From Viridibacillus sp050279675 (GTDB lineage: Bacteria > Bacillota > Bacilli > Bacillales_A > Planococcaceae): a stretch of 64,000 nucleotides of DNA. Every line of letters begins with the position of its first letter. The first letter of the stretch is position 1. A program made the translations under genes and the position numbers. The stretch is from contig NZ_JBNNUK010000001.1 of assembly GCF_050279675.1 (NCBI RefSeq), positions 620,001 to 684,000 on the forward strand, read 5' to 3'. The notes beneath the pieces were generated by a model, which was not told where the DNA came from, ran no database searches, and saw only the letters and a program-made list of their open reading frames with translations. This document shows positions 18,496-28,031 of this stretch, one piece after another.

Positions 18496-18521
18496 TTAAA
18501 AGAGAAAGGCAGGTCCGGAAA

Positions 18522-20828
18522 TTGGCTATAAAAAAGAAAAAAGAAACAAAACCTAAAAAGCCAGAACAAAAACTTACCATGCATCCTCTGATGTATGAAA
18601 TCATCGGCCTCCTATTAGTAGGAATCGCCATCATTACATTCTTTGAATATGGCTTAGTTGGACGATTCTTTCAAACAGCTGCTTTATTTTTATTTGGTAA
18701 TTGGTCAATTGCTGTACCGTTTATGCTTATTCTTAGTGCTCTTATTTTAATGATTCGTAGAACCGTTCCGAATATGAAAAATCGAACAATTCTAGGTTGT
18801 GCTTTTATTCTAGGGAGTTTAGCTTTATTCAGTCATATTGCACTGTTTGAACAATTACTAAATGGAAATGGAATTGGAAGTAATTCCGTATTAAAAGAAA
18901 CATGGAGAATACTCATAACGAGTGGTGGTATTGAAGAACGTAGTCAAGCACTTGGTGGGGGAATGGTCGGCGCTTTATTATTTGCATGCTTCTTTGTTTT
19001 ATTTGACTCTGCTGGAGCGTCTATTGCTAGTTGGTTAATGTTATGTATTGGGATGATTTTATTAACTGGGAAGGCATTAGTTCCATACTTAATGCAAAAG
19101 ACACCTGAATGGCAAACTAAATGGAGAGAACGACGTGCCCAAGCGAAAAGCGCGAAACAAGCAAAAAGGTCTCCGCAAAAACAAGAGGCGCCAAAAGCTA
19201 CATCACGTCGCGCTCGTAAATCTGTAAAAGATGAAGCGACGCAACAAATTGAAGAAAATCTTGAAGCTGCCACAGACGTAGAGCTTCCTGTCCATAAGGA
19301 ACCGTTTATTTCAGCTTTTACACAACGTGTTGAAGAAACTGAAGTAAAACCACAGGAAATAAAACCAGAAGAAGAAATAGAGATTCAACCAATGGCGGGT
19401 GATGAGGTTATTGAAAATGTCAATTACCAATTACCGGCAATGTCTTTATTAAAAGCACCACCACATGTTGATCAAAGTGGAGAATTTACATTGATTCAAG
19501 CAAATGCACGAAAACTGGAACAAACTTTTCAATCGTTTGGTGTGAAAGCAACTGTAACACAAGTCCATTTAGGTCCAGCTGTTACAGAGTATGAAGTACT
19601 TCCAGATAAAGGGGTTAAAGTAAGTAAAATTGTCGGCTTGCAAGACGATTTAGCATTAGCATTAGCAGCTGAAGATATACGTATTGAAGCACCTATTCCT
19701 GGGAAATCGGCTGTCGGTATCGAGGTACCAAACAAAGAAGTGGCAATTGTTAGTTTGCGTGAAGTATTAGAGGCAAAAGAAAATAATCAACCTAATGCCA
19801 AACTACTAATTGGTTTAGGGAGAGACATTACGGGTGAAGCGAAGTTGGCCCAGTTAAATAAAATGCCACATTTATTGGTAGCTGGTTCAACAGGTAGCGG
19901 TAAAAGTGTTTGTATTAATGGCATCATAGTAAGTATATTAATGCGTGCAAAACCTCATGAAGTGAAACTCATGATGATTGACCCGAAAATGGTTGAGCTA
20001 AATGTTTATAATGGCATTCCGCATCTGTTAGCACCAGTTGTTACAGATGCACGTAAAGCTTCTCAAGCTTTGAAAAAGGTTGTATCTGAAATGGAACGCC
20101 GCTATGACCTGTTTTCACATACAGGAACACGTAATATTGAAGGCTACAATGGACATGTTGATGCGTTTAATGCCGAAAATGATGAGAAGCATCCCAAATT
20201 ACCATTTATCGTCGTCATTGTTGATGAGCTAGCGGATTTAATGATGGTTGCCTCGAGTGATGTAGAAGATTCCATTACTAGACTTGCCCAAATGGCACGT
20301 GCAGCAGGTATCCACTTAATTATTGCGACACAAAGACCAAGTGTCGATGTCATTACGGGTGTCATTAAGGCAAATATACCATCTCGAATTGCTTTTGCAG
20401 TATCATCTTCAATTGATTCTCGTACCATTTTAGATATGGGCGGAGCAGAACGTCTTCTTGGAAGAGGGGATATGCTATTTTTACCAGCAGGACAATCGAA
20501 ACCTGTTCGAGTCCAAGGGGCCTTTTTATCAGATAATGAAGTACAGGATGTTGTTGATTTTGTTATTAGTCAACAAAAAGCACAATACCAAGAAGAGATG
20601 ATACCGACTGAAGAGGACGATTTAAAGAACTTAGATGACACAGATGATTTGTATGAAGAGGCAGTACAATTAGTAATGGATCAAGAAACGGCATCGGTAT
20701 CATATTTGCAAAGAAAGCTAAAAGTGGGGTATGCAAGAGCGGCTCGTATAATGGATCAGATGGAAGAAAGAGGAGTTGTAGGGCCTGCTGAAAAAAGCAA
20801 GCCGCGTCAAGTTCTTATCGGAAAATGA
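18522..20828 (+). CDS. spoIIIE: FtsK/SpoIIIE family DNA translocase
   Basis: A membrane-anchored DNA pump that clears chromosomes from the division septum and, in spore formers, moves the chromosome into the forespore. The 768-residue product has about four membrane segments in the first 180 residues, a charged linker (about 200-310), the alpha/beta motor with Walker A GSTGSGKSV (about 455-463) and Walker B VIVDELADLMM, and a gamma winged-helix domain (ASVSYLQRKLKVGYARAARIMDQ). The start is TTG 18522 behind AGGCAGG. It matches B. subtilis SpoIIIE in place and sequence. The tepA and ylzJ genes found upstream in B. subtilis are absent. Confidence 0.95.
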   Translation: MAIKKKKETKPKKPEQKLTMHPLMYEIIGLLLVGIAIITFFEYGLVGRFFQTAALFLFGNWSIAVPFMLILSALILMIRRTVPNMKNRTILGCAFILGSLALFSHIALFEQLLNGNGIGSNSVLKETWRILITSGGIEERSQALGGGMVGALLFACFFVLFDSAGASIASWLMLCIGMILLTGKALVPYLMQKTPEWQTKWRERRAQAKSAKQAKRSPQKQEAPKATSRRARKSVKDEATQQIEENLEAATDVELPVHKEPFISAFTQRVEETEVKPQEIKPEEEIEIQPMAGDEVIENVNYQLPAMSLLKAPPHVDQSGEFTLIQANARKLEQTFQSFGVKATVTQVHLGPAVTEYEVLPDKGVKVSKIVGLQDDLALALAAEDIRIEAPIPGKSAVGIEVPNKEVAIVSLREVLEAKENNQPNAKLLIGLGRDITGEAKLAQLNKMPHLLVAGSTGSGKSVCINGIIVSILMRAKPHEVKLMMIDPKMVELNVYNGIPHLLAPVVTDARKASQALKKVVSEMERRYDLFSHTGTRNIEGYNGHVDAFNAENDEKHPKLPFIVVIVDELADLMMVASSDVEDSITRLAQMARAAGIHLIIATQRPSVDVITGVIKANIPSRIAFAVSSSIDSRTILDMGGAERLLGRGDMLFLPAGQSKPVRVQGAFLSDNEVQDVVDFVISQQKAQYQEEMIPTEEDDLKNLDDTDDLYEEAVQLVMDQETASVSYLQRKLKVGYARAARIMDQMEERGVVGPAEKSKPRQVLIGK

Positions 20829-20885
20829 TAATGGTAAAATTTTCTGTATCAAAAAAATACTAAAATAACTACAGATGTAAAAAAA

Positions 20886-20911
20886 AAAAACTGTTTTAGC
20901 ACAGTTTTTAA
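20886..20911 (+). terminator. intrinsic terminator after spoIIIE
   Basis: AAAAACTGT/ACAGTTTTT (20886-20894 with 20901-20909) lies in an A-run on the left and a T-run on the right, so it could work in either direction. Confidence 0.7.
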
Positions 20912-20940
20912 AAAAACCTATTTATTTACCTAAATAATAA

Positions 20941-20949
20941 TGGTATAGT
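20941..20949 (+). promoter_or_regulatory. candidate extended -10 promoter for the GntR gene
   Basis: TGGTATAGT carries a TGn extension and a TATAGT -10 (20944-20949). No convincing -35 is seen upstream. Confidence 0.38.
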
Positions 20950-20974
20950 AACGAATTAGTAGGAATGTTTTACG

Positions 20975-20986
20975 TCAGATGTCTGA
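20975..20986 (+). promoter_or_regulatory. possible operator, 12-base inverted repeat
   Basis: TCAGA-TG-TCTGA lies between the candidate promoter and the ribosome site of the GntR gene, a usual place for an autoregulatory operator. No second copy was found upstream of the transporter genes. Confidence 0.3.
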
Positions 20987-21007
20987 TCTCTCTAGGTGGT
21001 GGTATGT

Positions 21008-21736
21008 ATGACGATTAAAACAGATAGTCGGCATTTGTATCTCCAAGTAATCGATCGTTTGAAAGAAGATATTGAAAAAGGAGTTTTTAAAGCAAAAGAA
21101 AAACTCCCATCTGAATTCGAATTATCCAAAAAACTTGGAGTCAGTCGTGCCACTCTACGTGAGGCACTTAGACTGTTGGAAGAAGAAAACATCATTGTTC
21201 GTCGACATGGAGTGGGAACATTTGTGAATCCAAAACCTGTGTTTACATCAGGAATTGAACATTTATCAAGTATTTCTTCTATGATCATAAATGCTGGAAT
21301 GGAACCCGGAACAAACTATTTAAGTTCATTCGGGTTGCCAGCTTCTGAGGATGATGTAAAACGCTTTCATTGCGAAAAAGATGAAACTATCATATCAATT
21401 GAAAGAGTTCGTACTGCGAACGGAGAGCCCGTAGTCTATTGTGTAGACCAAGTACCTTCAAAGTATTTGCCTAATGATTTTTCAAATCGTGAAGATTCTT
21501 CAATCTTTTCTGCGATAGAGGAATCTGGTGATATTCATGTCGCGTATGCAATCACATATATCGATCCGGTTGGTTATCATAACCAAGCATCTCCAATTTT
21601 AGAGTGTGAGCCTGAAACAGCTCTCCTCGTTTTAAAACAGCTCCACTATGATGATAACGATCAAGTGGTGTTATATTCTAAAAACTATTTTAGAGCTGAT
21701 AAATTCAGCTTCCATGTAGTTCGAAAACGTGTGTAA
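21008..21736 (+). CDS. ymfC: GntR/HutC-family transcriptional regulator YmfC
   Basis: A 242-residue repressor-type protein: an N-terminal winged helix (YLQVIDRLKEDIEKGVF, LPSEFELSKKLGVSRATLREALRLLEEE, RRHGVGTFV) and a C-terminal UTRA ligand domain (about 85-240). It matches B. subtilis YmfC over its length. ATG 21008 is chosen because AGGTGG sits at 20994-20999; upstream in-frame GTGs fall within that site. The transporter lipoprotein gene begins 48 bases downstream without a separate promoter, so this regulator probably controls nucleoside uptake; that is inference. Confidence 0.9.
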   Translation: MTIKTDSRHLYLQVIDRLKEDIEKGVFKAKEKLPSEFELSKKLGVSRATLREALRLLEEENIIVRRHGVGTFVNPKPVFTSGIEHLSSISSMIINAGMEPGTNYLSSFGLPASEDDVKRFHCEKDETIISIERVRTANGEPVVYCVDQVPSKYLPNDFSNREDSSIFSAIEESGDIHVAYAITYIDPVGYHNQASPILECEPETALLVLKQLHYDDNDQVVLYSKNYFRADKFSFHVVRKRV

Positions 21737-21784
21737 AACTGTATGCATTCCTGCTAACATCAAACACTTTTGGGGGGACTCCAA

Positions 21785-22846
21785 ATGAAAAAACGTAAAT
21801 TTGGCTTAGCACTTTCAGTCGTATTAGCTGCTGGTACTTTATTAGGTGCATGTGGTTCTAAAGATGATACATCTAAAGGCGACAAAGAAGACAATTTCTC
21901 ACTTGCAATGGTAACTGACGTTGGTGGTGTGGATGACAAATCATTCAACCAATCGGCTTGGGAAGGTATCCAAAAATTTGGTAAAGACAATGGTTTGAAA
22001 AAAGGTGACGGTGGTTATGACTATAAACAATCTTCGTCTGATGCTGATTACAATCCAAACTTAACTAGTATGATTCGTCGTAACTTCGACCTAATATTCG
22101 GTGTTGGTTTTATGATGGCTGATTCTGTAAAAGAAGTTGCTGAACAAAAACCAAATTCTCAATTCTCAATTATTGATGCTGAAGTTGATGCTCCAAACGT
22201 AGCTTCTATCTTGTTCAAAGAGCAAGAAGGCGCTTTCCTTGCAGGTGTAGCTGCAGCTAGCGTTACAAAATCTAACAAAATCGGTTTTGTAGGTGGTATG
22301 GATATTCCGGTTATTAATCGCTTCCATGCTGGATTTGTTGAAGGTGTTAAAGCAGTAAACCCAGATATTACAGTTGATGCTCAATATACTGGTGCTTTTG
22401 ATAAAGCAGAGCTTGGTAAAACTACTGCTAATCGTATGTATTCTACAGGCGTAGATGTAATTTTCCACGCTGCTGGTGCAACAGGTAATGGTGTATTCAC
22501 TGAAGCAAAAGAACGTAAAGCTAAAGACCCTAATGCGAATGTATGGGTAATCGGCGTAGATGCTGACCAATACAAAGAAGGGCAAGTTAACGATAAATCT
22601 AATGTTACTTTAACTTCCGTTCTGAAACGTGTTGATGTTGCAGTACAAGACGTTGCAAAACAAGCAAAAGAAGGTAAATTCCCAGGTGGAGAAACTGTAG
22701 TATACGGTTTAGCAGATAATGGTATGGCATTAGCAGATTCACATGGTGCTATTTCAGAGGATATTATGAAAAAAATCGATGATTATGCTAAACAAATTGC
22801 TGACGGTACAATTAAAGTTCCAGAAAAAGTAGAAAAGAAAAAGTAA
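21785..22846 (+). CDS. nupN: BMP-family nucleoside-binding lipoprotein
   Basis: Substrate-binding lipoprotein of a nucleoside ABC importer. The 353-residue precursor has a signal peptide (MKKRKFGLALSVVLAAGTL) with lipobox LGAC, cysteine about residue 27, then the BMP/TmpC domain: MVTDVGGVDDKSFNQSAWEG, GFMMADSV, KIGFVGGMDIPVINRF, VIFHAAGATGNGVF. The family includes B. subtilis NupN and Treponema PnrA, which bind purine nucleosides. ATG 21785 follows a GGGGGGA ribosome site. A very stable hairpin downstream probably limits read-through to the pump genes, leaving binding protein in excess. Confidence 0.87.
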   Translation: MKKRKFGLALSVVLAAGTLLGACGSKDDTSKGDKEDNFSLAMVTDVGGVDDKSFNQSAWEGIQKFGKDNGLKKGDGGYDYKQSSSDADYNPNLTSMIRRNFDLIFGVGFMMADSVKEVAEQKPNSQFSIIDAEVDAPNVASILFKEQEGAFLAGVAAASVTKSNKIGFVGGMDIPVINRFHAGFVEGVKAVNPDITVDAQYTGAFDKAELGKTTANRMYSTGVDVIFHAAGATGNGVFTEAKERKAKDPNANVWVIGVDADQYKEGQVNDKSNVTLTSVLKRVDVAVQDVAKQAKEGKFPGGETVVYGLADNGMALADSHGAISEDIMKKIDDYAKQIADGTIKVPEKVEKKK

Positions 22847-22862
22847 TAATTTAACTTAAGTC

Positions 22863-22908
22863 GTCATCATAAAGACTAGTTAAGTACAAGTCTTTATGAT
22901 GACTTTTA
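22863..22908 (+). terminator. terminator/attenuator between lipoprotein and ATPase genes
   Basis: A perfect 15-bp stem (22863-22877 with 22889-22903), 11-base loop, followed by TTTT. Partial termination here is a common way to make more binding protein than permease. Confidence 0.85.
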
Positions 22909-23035
22909 TCTGAAAAAATTTAATAGATAAAAGTTTTTGATAATTTCAAAATCTTTCCTGTGTTAATTTTTTTAACCTATGTTAATTTATTAATAACAAC
23001 AAATATAATTTACAGTGTCCAAGGGAGTGAACACA

Positions 23036-24583
23036 TTGGAATATGTGATAGAAATGCTAGATATTCGAAAGCAATTCGGATCTTTTGTAGCAAATGATAA
23101 TATCACCCTTCAGCTGAAAAAAGGTGAAATTCATGCATTGCTTGGTGAAAATGGTGCAGGGAAATCGACTTTAATGAACGTGCTTTTCGGACTTTATCAA
23201 CCTGAAGCTGGCGAAATTCGTGTGAATGGAAAGAAAGTTAAAATTTCTAATCCTAACGTAGCGAATGACCTAGGTATTGGAATGGTTCATCAACACTTCA
23301 TGTTAGTTGAAAATTTTACAGTAACAGAAAATATTATTTTAGGTAGTGAGCCTACTAAAAATGGCATCGTTAATATCAAAGATGCTGCGAAAAAAGTACA
23401 AGCTCTATCTGAAAAATATGGATTGAATGTAGATCCATATGCGAAAATAGAGGACATTTCTGTCGGTATGCAACAACGTGTAGAAATTATTAAAACGTTG
23501 TATCGTGGGGCAGAAAATATTATTTTCGATGAACCTACAGCATCATTAACACCACAAGAAATTTCAGAATTGATTCAAATTATGAAACGTTTGATTGCAG
23601 AAGGTAAATCTATTATCTTAATCACTCATAAATTGCAAGAAATTATGGAAGTTTCAGATAGAGTGACTATTATCCGTAAAGGACAAGGCATTGGAACGGT
23701 AACAACTTCTGAAACATCACCAAATCAATTAGCAGAGTTAATGGTTGGACGTCAAGTTGAATTTAAAACAAAAAAAATAGAAGCCAATCCTAAAGAAGAA
23801 ATTTTGAAAATTGAAAACTTAGTCGTAACTGACTACCGAAATATTGAAAAAGTGAAAGGTTTGAATCTTTCGATACGTAGCGGTGAAATTGTCGGTATTG
23901 CCGGTATTGATGGTAACGGACAGTCCGAATTAATAGAAGCGATAACAGGACTTCGTAAAGTGAAGTCAGGTACAGTTTCATTAAATAATCAAAATATAAC
24001 TAATCTAAAACCACGTGATATTACGGAATCTGGTGTTGGGCATATCCCACAAGATCGTCATAAACACGGATTAGTATTAGATTTTCCAATCGGTCACAAT
24101 ATCGCACTTCAAACTTATTACAAGTCTCCAATCGCAAAAGCTGGAATAATAGATTATAGCAAAATATCTGAACTTGCGCAAAAGATAATGAAAGAATACG
24201 ATGTTCGCTCAGGTCATGGTGAAGTTACACCAGCTCGTGCATTATCAGGTGGTAATCAACAAAAAGCAATTATCGGTCGTGAAGTAGATAGAAATCCAGA
24301 TTTACTAATTGCTGCATTGCCAACACGTGGCTTGGATGTTGGAGCCATTGAGTTTATTCACCAACGCCTAATTGAACAACGTGATAAAGGAAAGGCAGTA
24401 TTATTAATTTCATTTGAATTGGATGAAGTTATGAATGTTTCTGATAGAATTGCAGTTATATATGAAGGTCAAATTATCGATACTGTGAAGCCAAATGAAA
24501 CGACTGAACAAGAGTTAGGTCTATTAATGGCAGGACAAGGTCGACAATCTAATAATGGACAAGTAAAGGAAGGTGACGAATAA
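23036..24583 (+). CDS. nupO: nucleoside ABC transporter, duplicated ATPase
   Basis: A 515-residue protein with two ABC domains in tandem, the sugar/nucleoside-importer type. The first has Walker A GENGAGKST and signature SVGMQQR; the second has GIDGNGQSE in place of a canonical Walker A and signature LSGGNQQK. It reads almost like B. subtilis NupO (MEYVIEMLDIRK at the start). TTG 23036 is chosen over GTG 23015 because AGGGAGTG lies about eight bases before it. A degenerate second P-loop is normal for this family. Confidence 0.92.
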   Translation: MEYVIEMLDIRKQFGSFVANDNITLQLKKGEIHALLGENGAGKSTLMNVLFGLYQPEAGEIRVNGKKVKISNPNVANDLGIGMVHQHFMLVENFTVTENIILGSEPTKNGIVNIKDAAKKVQALSEKYGLNVDPYAKIEDISVGMQQRVEIIKTLYRGAENIIFDEPTASLTPQEISELIQIMKRLIAEGKSIILITHKLQEIMEVSDRVTIIRKGQGIGTVTTSETSPNQLAELMVGRQVEFKTKKIEANPKEEILKIENLVVTDYRNIEKVKGLNLSIRSGEIVGIAGIDGNGQSELIEAITGLRKVKSGTVSLNNQNITNLKPRDITESGVGHIPQDRHKHGLVLDFPIGHNIALQTYYKSPIAKAGIIDYSKISELAQKIMKEYDVRSGHGEVTPARALSGGNQQKAIIGREVDRNPDLLIAALPTRGLDVGAIEFIHQRLIEQRDKGKAVLLISFELDEVMNVSDRIAVIYEGQIIDTVKPNETTEQELGLLMAGQGRQSNNGQVKEGDE

Positions 24584-24584
24584 C

Positions 24585-25628
24585 ATGTCGAAGAAATTGA
24601 CTAATATCCTCGTCCCTGTGATTTCAGTAATTCTAGGCTTAATTGTCGGTGCAATTGTTATGCTTGTAAGTGGTTATGACCCTGTAGAAGGTTATATTGC
24701 TCTTTGGGAAGGTATCTTTGGGGATATGTTTACTATTGGTGGCACTATCCGCCAAATTACGCCATATATATTGGCAGGTTTAGCGGTAGCATTTGCGTTC
24801 CGCACAGGTTTATTTAATATTGGTGTTGAAGGTCAATTAATTATGGGGTGGTTAGCAGCTGCATATGTAGGATATGCTTTCGAACTACCAGCTATTATTC
24901 ACCTTCCATTAGCTATAATAGCTGCTGCAGTAGCAGGAGCACTATGGGCGTTTATCCCAGGTTTATTAAAGGCGAAATTACAAGTGCATGAAGTTATCGT
25001 CACAATTATGATGAACTATATTGCTCTACATGTATCAAATGCAGTGATTAAATCACTTTCTGATAATGGAGAAAAAACACCGATGATTCATGAATCGGCA
25101 TCATTGCGATCGACTTTTTTAGATACGTTTACTGATTATTCACGTATGCATTACGGTATTATAATCGCTTTAGTAATGGTTGTCGTTATGTGGTTCATTT
25201 TAGAGAAAACAAAACGTGGTTTCGAGCTTAAAGCAGTTGGTTTCAATCAAAATGCTTCTGAATATGCTGGTATGAATGTTAAAAATAATATTATTCTTGC
25301 TATGGTTATTTCGGGTGCGTTTGCCGGTCTTGCAGGTGCAATGGAAGCGCTTGGAACATTCGGTAACATTTCAGTTAAAGGTGGCTTTACTGGTATTGGA
25401 TTTGATGGTATTGCGGTAGCTTTACTCGGTGCCAATACACCATTTGGAGTATTATTAGGTGCAATATTATTCGGTGCATTGAAATTCGGTTCATTAAATA
25501 TGCCAAACGTCGGCATACCTTTAGAAATAGTTTCGATAGTAATAGCATTAGTTATTTTCTTTGTAGCTTCAGGTTATATCATTAGATTATTCCTTGAACG
25601 ATTGAGCAAGAAAAAGGAGGCGAAATAG
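24585..25628 (+). CDS. nupP: nucleoside ABC transporter permease 1
   Basis: A 347-residue integral membrane protein of the BPD_transp_2 family with about eight to ten hydrophobic segments. Family marks are FRTGLFNIGVEGQLIMG near residue 70 and GMNVKNNIILAMVISGAFAGLAGA. It forms the channel with the next gene product. ATG 24585 sits one base after the nupO stop, with GGAAGGTG as ribosome site, so translation is coupled. Confidence 0.92.
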   Translation: MSKKLTNILVPVISVILGLIVGAIVMLVSGYDPVEGYIALWEGIFGDMFTIGGTIRQITPYILAGLAVAFAFRTGLFNIGVEGQLIMGWLAAAYVGYAFELPAIIHLPLAIIAAAVAGALWAFIPGLLKAKLQVHEVIVTIMMNYIALHVSNAVIKSLSDNGEKTPMIHESASLRSTFLDTFTDYSRMHYGIIIALVMVVVMWFILEKTKRGFELKAVGFNQNASEYAGMNVKNNIILAMVISGAFAGLAGAMEALGTFGNISVKGGFTGIGFDGIAVALLGANTPFGVLLGAILFGALKFGSLNMPNVGIPLEIVSIVIALVIFFVASGYIIRLFLERLSKKKEAK

Positions 25629-25629
25629 C

Positions 25630-26589
25630 ATGAGCTTTTTGGAAGTGTTATATTTCCTTGTTCCTACTGCGATTTTCTATGCAGCGCCTCTTATTTTAAC
25701 GGCTGTCGGTGGTGTATTCTCCGAACGTTCTGGCGTAGTTAATATAGGACTTGAAGGTTTAATGGTTATAGGTGCGTTTGCTGGGATTGTATTCAACTTA
25801 ACGTATGTTGATACATTTGGAGCTTGGACACCTTGGATTGCATTATTAGTAGCAGGACTTGCTGCTGGTATTTTCTCAATATTACATGCAGTAGCAGCTA
25901 TTTCATTCCGTGCCGATCAAACGATTTCAGGGGTAGCCATCAATTTGCTTGGTCTTGCAATAGCATTATTCTCTGTGAAAATGCTTTACGATAAAGGGCA
26001 AACAGATATGATTAAAGTTCGTTTCCCACGCTTTAATATTCCTTATCTAGAGGATATTCCGTTAATCGGTCCTATGTTCTTTAAGGATGTTTATGGTACC
26101 TCAATTCTAGCAATTGCAGTAGCGATTCTTGCTTGGGTGATTATTTATAAGACACCATTTGGTTTGCGTTTACGTGCAGTTGGGGAACATCCAACTGCGG
26201 CAGATACGATGGGTATTAATGTAACGAAAATGCGTTACATCGCCGTTATCATTTCAGGTGTTTTAGGTGGTATTGGTGGTGCAATCTATTCGCAAACAAT
26301 TTCTGGTGACTTTGGTCACGGAACAATTAATGGGCAAGGGTTCATGGCTCTTGCGGCAATGATTTTCGGTAAATGGCATCCACTAGGTGCCTTAGGAGCT
26401 GCAATTTTCTTCGGATTTGCGCAATCTTTAAGTATAGCAGGGAACTCGATTCCATATATTCAAGACATTCCATCTGTATACTTACACATTTTACCTTATG
26501 TATTAACAATCTTCGCTGTAGCTGGCTTTATTGGTAAAGCACATGCACCAAAAGCAGTTGGTCAACCATATATTAAAGGTAAGCGTTAA
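25630..26589 (+). CDS. nupQ: nucleoside ABC transporter permease 2
   Basis: The second permease, 319 residues, again BPD_transp_2 family: ERSGVVNIGLEGLMVIGAFAG near residue 33, FRADQTISGVAINLLGLA, and LRAVGEHPTAADTMGINV. It begins one base after nupP behind AAGGAGGCGA. Order and sequences match B. subtilis nupNOPQ, the guanosine/purine nucleoside importer; substrate range here is inferred. Confidence 0.92.
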   Translation: MSFLEVLYFLVPTAIFYAAPLILTAVGGVFSERSGVVNIGLEGLMVIGAFAGIVFNLTYVDTFGAWTPWIALLVAGLAAGIFSILHAVAAISFRADQTISGVAINLLGLAIALFSVKMLYDKGQTDMIKVRFPRFNIPYLEDIPLIGPMFFKDVYGTSILAIAVAILAWVIIYKTPFGLRLRAVGEHPTAADTMGINVTKMRYIAVIISGVLGGIGGAIYSQTISGDFGHGTINGQGFMALAAMIFGKWHPLGALGAAIFFGFAQSLSIAGNSIPYIQDIPSVYLHILPYVLTIFAVAGFIGKAHAPKAVGQPYIKGKR

Positions 26590-26604
26590 TTTTCATTTAA
26601 AAGA

Positions 26605-26634
26605 AAGGACTGGGCATTAGCCTAGTCTTTTTCT
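26605..26634 (+). terminator. intrinsic terminator after the nucleoside transporter
   Basis: AAGGACTGGGC with GCCTAGTCTTT (26605-26615/26620-26630, including G-T pairs) followed by TTCTTT. Confidence 0.75.
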
Positions 26635-26686
26635 TTGTGAATAAAGACTCTTTAATAGCAAGACTTAATACTCACTTTGCCTGAAG

Positions 26687-26716
26687 TTGCTTTTTTATTT
26701 AAAAGGCATGTATAGT
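26687..26716 (+). promoter_or_regulatory. candidate sigma-A promoter for ymfF-ymfH-ymfI
   Basis: TTGCTT (26687-26692), 18-base spacer, TATAGT (26711-26716); the ymfF ribosome site follows about 30 bases later. Confidence 0.5.
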
Positions 26717-26759
26717 GAGTGTAATGGTTTGTTATATTAAAGAGATAGGAGGGGTCTAC

Positions 26760-28031
26760 ATGTTCCAAACAATTCAAGTGGCAAAAGGTGTCAATATTCA
26801 TACAAGAACGACTGATCAATTCAAAACTGTCAATTTTTCAGTGAAATTTAAAAGACCTTTAACTGTCGAGGATGCATCTGAAAGAACGGTGTTAACAAAT
26901 GTACTGCAACATAGCAGTGCGAGATATCCATCTACTGCTGCTATGCGTATGTATTTAGATGATTTATATGGAACAGTATTGTATTTTGATACTACAAAAC
27001 GTGGTGATGAACATACTGTTTTATTAAATGTTGAAACAGTCAATGATCAATATTTGAAAAATGGGGAAGTTTTAGACAAAGTGCTAGAGCTAATGCAATC
27101 AGTTCTATTTGAGCCGAACTTCGATAACGGTGTATTCCGTGAAAGTATTGTTGGGCGTGAAAAAGAAATGGTGATTGAGCGAATTCAATCTGTTTTTGAT
27201 GATAAATCACGCTATGCTCAACAGAAATTATTAAATATTATGCGCCCAAATCATCCCGCATCTATCTCAGCTAACGGCACAATTGAAGATGTTAAAAAAG
27301 TTACGTCAGCGTCATTAGTTAAAACGTACGAAGAGATGTTAGCTGATGATTTAATTGATATCTACGTAGTTGGGGATATTGATGAAAAAACAATAGTTGA
27401 AAGCTTGAAAAAAGCATTACCATTTGCTGATCGTACAGTGGAACATGCTACACATCCAACTGTGGAAAGTAAACCGACTGAAACGTTTGTCAGTGAACAG
27501 CAAGATATGAAGCAAGGTAAATTACATATCGGCTATCATACTCCTGTCACTTTCACGCACCCTGATTTTCCTAAAATGCAAATTTTTAATGGTATTTTTG
27601 GAGGATATCCACACGCGAAATTATTTATGAATGTACGTGAAAAAGAAAGTATGGCTTATTACTGCTCAAGCTCATATTCTGCCCAATATGGGTTAGTATT
27701 TGTCATATCAGGAATTGATGCCAACAAAGAGAAAAAGGCGATTTCATTAATCGACGAACAACTAGTTGCGATTCAAAAAGGCGACATTACAGATTTAGAA
27801 TTAGCGCAAACTAAAGCGATGTTAACTAACCAAATAAAAGAAGCACTTGATTCAGCAAGAGGCCAAATCGAAATATATGATCAATATAAAGAATTGCCTA
27901 CGGAGTTCTCGGTAGAAAATATGGCAGCAAAATGGCAAGCAGTAACGAAGGAAGATGTAGTTAATATGGCTAAACAAGTAGAAAAAGAAACAGTATATTT
28001 CTTAAGGGGTAAGGAGGATGCTGCAGAATGA
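26760..28031 (+). CDS. ymfF: M16 peptidase-like protein, inactive partner YmfF
   Basis: A 423-residue M16-family protein. At the place of the zinc motif it reads VLQHSSARYPS rather than HxxEH, so it should not be a protease by itself. The rest keeps the family fold, with GGYPHAKLFMNVREKESMAYYCSSSYS in the second half. M16 enzymes often act as a pair of one active and one inactive subunit, and ymfH directly follows with an intact motif. ATG 26760 is set by GGAGGGG; the in-frame GTG further up has no ribosome site. Confidence 0.9.
   Translation: MFQTIQVAKGVNIHTRTTDQFKTVNFSVKFKRPLTVEDASERTVLTNVLQHSSARYPSTAAMRMYLDDLYGTVLYFDTTKRGDEHTVLLNVETVNDQYLKNGEVLDKVLELMQSVLFEPNFDNGVFRESIVGREKEMVIERIQSVFDDKSRYAQQKLLNIMRPNHPASISANGTIEDVKKVTSASLVKTYEEMLADDLIDIYVVGDIDEKTIVESLKKALPFADRTVEHATHPTVESKPTETFVSEQQDMKQGKLHIGYHTPVTFTHPDFPKMQIFNGIFGGYPHAKLFMNVREKESMAYYCSSSYSAQYGLVFVISGIDANKEKKAISLIDEQLVAIQKGDITDLELAQTKAMLTNQIKEALDSARGQIEIYDQYKELPTEFSVENMAAKWQAVTKEDVVNMAKQVEKETVYFLRGKEDAAE

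Noticed and set aside
23018..24583. Degenerate second P-loop of the nucleoside ATPase as a sign of decay
   Set aside because: GIDGNGQSE in the second domain is normal for this class of duplicated ABC ATPases.
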